A stretch of 64,000 bases of DNA. It comes from Phytoseiulus persimilis (taxonomy: Eukaryota > Arthropoda > Arachnida > Mesostigmata > Phytoseiidae). A program made the translations under genes and the position numbers. The stretch is from the NCBI GenBank assembly GCA_037576195.1, contig CM075102.1:18286745-18350744 (forward strand). Reading direction: 5' to 3'. A model generated the notes under the pieces. That model was not told the origin of the DNA and ran no database searches. It saw nothing but the letters and a program-made list of their open reading frames with translations. Below are positions 63,462-64,000 of this stretch, in pieces (within the stretch, counting starts at the first letter, position 1; every line of letters begins with the position of its first letter).

Positions 63462-63903
63462 TGATCCAAGCGTGATCAACAGATGCGCGTCCAGTGGTGA
63501 TCTCATCTGGTTCCAATATAGAATTATTCTCAAAGTGATTCTCCCACTTCCTCGTTCCGATTCGAATGTTGAGTTTCCTGCATTCGAGTGCAGCGCCCAT
63601 CTCTCAGAGCTAACCCGCGCCGTTTCACTTGTCGAAAAGCTCACCTCACGGGAGCGATGAGCGCAGAGCGAAATTTCCTGTCAGTAGGGGCTAGCTTCCC
63701 TCACAAACTCCAGTTTTGAGCCTTCATACTGCTAGTTCTCACAACTTCTCGTCTATATCGCTGGGACGGAGAGGTAGGCAGATTGTGAATTCCGTGCGGC
63801 ATCCCAACCTCAAGACCGAAGAAGTTACGAGGTGTGCGGCTATCAGTCGAATAATAGCCGCACATCGCTGGTAACCGCTCGCGGAGAAAAACTCAGATTG
63901 GAT

Positions 63904-63928
63904 GATAACCGCACAATGTGCGGTCATC
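63904..63928. repeat. Inverted pair of GATAACCGCAC motifs
   Basis: GATAACCGCAC followed three bases later by GTGCGGTCATC, mirroring the left-end pair at 62,441-62,466. Confidence 0.8.
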
Positions 63929-63982
63929 ATTGGGATAAGAAGCAGTTTGTGTGCAGCTATCATTTTTTTGGATATATATATA

Positions 63983-64000
63983 TCTATATATATAAAAATC
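63983..64000 (+). mobile_element. Start of another Helitron-like element (truncated)
   Basis: TCTATATATATAAAAATC is identical to the 5' terminus of the 323-bp units but on the plus strand. The element would continue beyond the window. Confidence 0.5.

Larger units (their letters stand above)
62389..63963 (+). mobile_element. Unclassified DNA transposon with GATAACCGCAC repeats
   Basis: The left end ATGATAGCCGCAC (62,389) and right end GTGCAGCTATCAT (63,951-63,963) are imperfect inverted repeats. Further copies of GATAACCGCAC or its complement lie at 62,441, 62,456, 62,504, 63,834, 63,904 and 63,918, with weaker ones at 62,404, 63,794, 63,853 and 63,871. This is the arrangement expected of subterminal transposase-binding sites. 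The middle encodes a zinc-finger protein. I could not define a target-site duplication or a superfamily. Confidence 0.6.

Noticed and set aside
62810-63469. 219-codon minus-strand frame in the DNA element
   Set aside because: It is antisense to the zinc-finger and SANT-like segments, and its sequence shows no motif.

Overview
This window is eukaryotic. It has one convincingly recognisable gene, split into 12 coding exons by GT-AG introns (87 bp to 3.5 kb). It has long gene-poor DNA with microsatellites, and a right-hand end built of transposable elements and tandem repeats. The protein is a TBC1D16 ortholog, which makes the source a metazoan. Base composition near 50% GC, many short introns of 60-150 bp and Helitron-type repeats would fit an arthropod (possibly a chelicerate), but the sequence does not settle this.

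Layout. (1) About 1-36.8 kb: no recognisable gene. It holds scattered short open frames, homopolymer and triplet runs, a (GT)n tract, and a recurring class of degenerate period-4 tracts. A few weak spliced-ORF candidates are listed (1.9-2.9 kb, 28.7-29.6 kb, 30.0-30.5 kb, 32.0-32.4 kb). (2) 36,917-51,227, plus strand: a complete TBC1D16-type Rab GTPase-activating protein of 847 residues. Splice phases agree at all eleven junctions, and both catalytic finger motifs (IxxDxxR and YxQ) are present. A possible poly(A) signal lies at 52,093. (3) 53,011-61,722: an apparently exact head-to-tail duplication of a 4,356-bp unit. Each copy is mostly a 45-bp minisatellite of about 92 units. Read on the minus strand, each copy starts with TC and ends with a short hairpin plus CTAG; the copies abut as CTAG|TC and the pair lies between A and T. 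This is the architecture of a tandem (rolling-circle) Helitron dimer. (4) 61,723-62,368: two tandem 323-bp units whose minus strand begins with a Helitron-like 5' end. (5) About 62,389-63,963: a separate DNA element with many inverted copies of a GATAACCGCAC motif near both ends and a small gene for a C2H2-type zinc-finger protein, apparently decayed. (6) 63,983-64,000: the first 18 bases of another Helitron-like 5' end, pointing out of the window.

The host gene and the mobile-element block are independent. The TBC protein would act on endosomal Rab proteins. The elements carry no visible Rep/helicase or complete transposase, so they look non-autonomous or dead.
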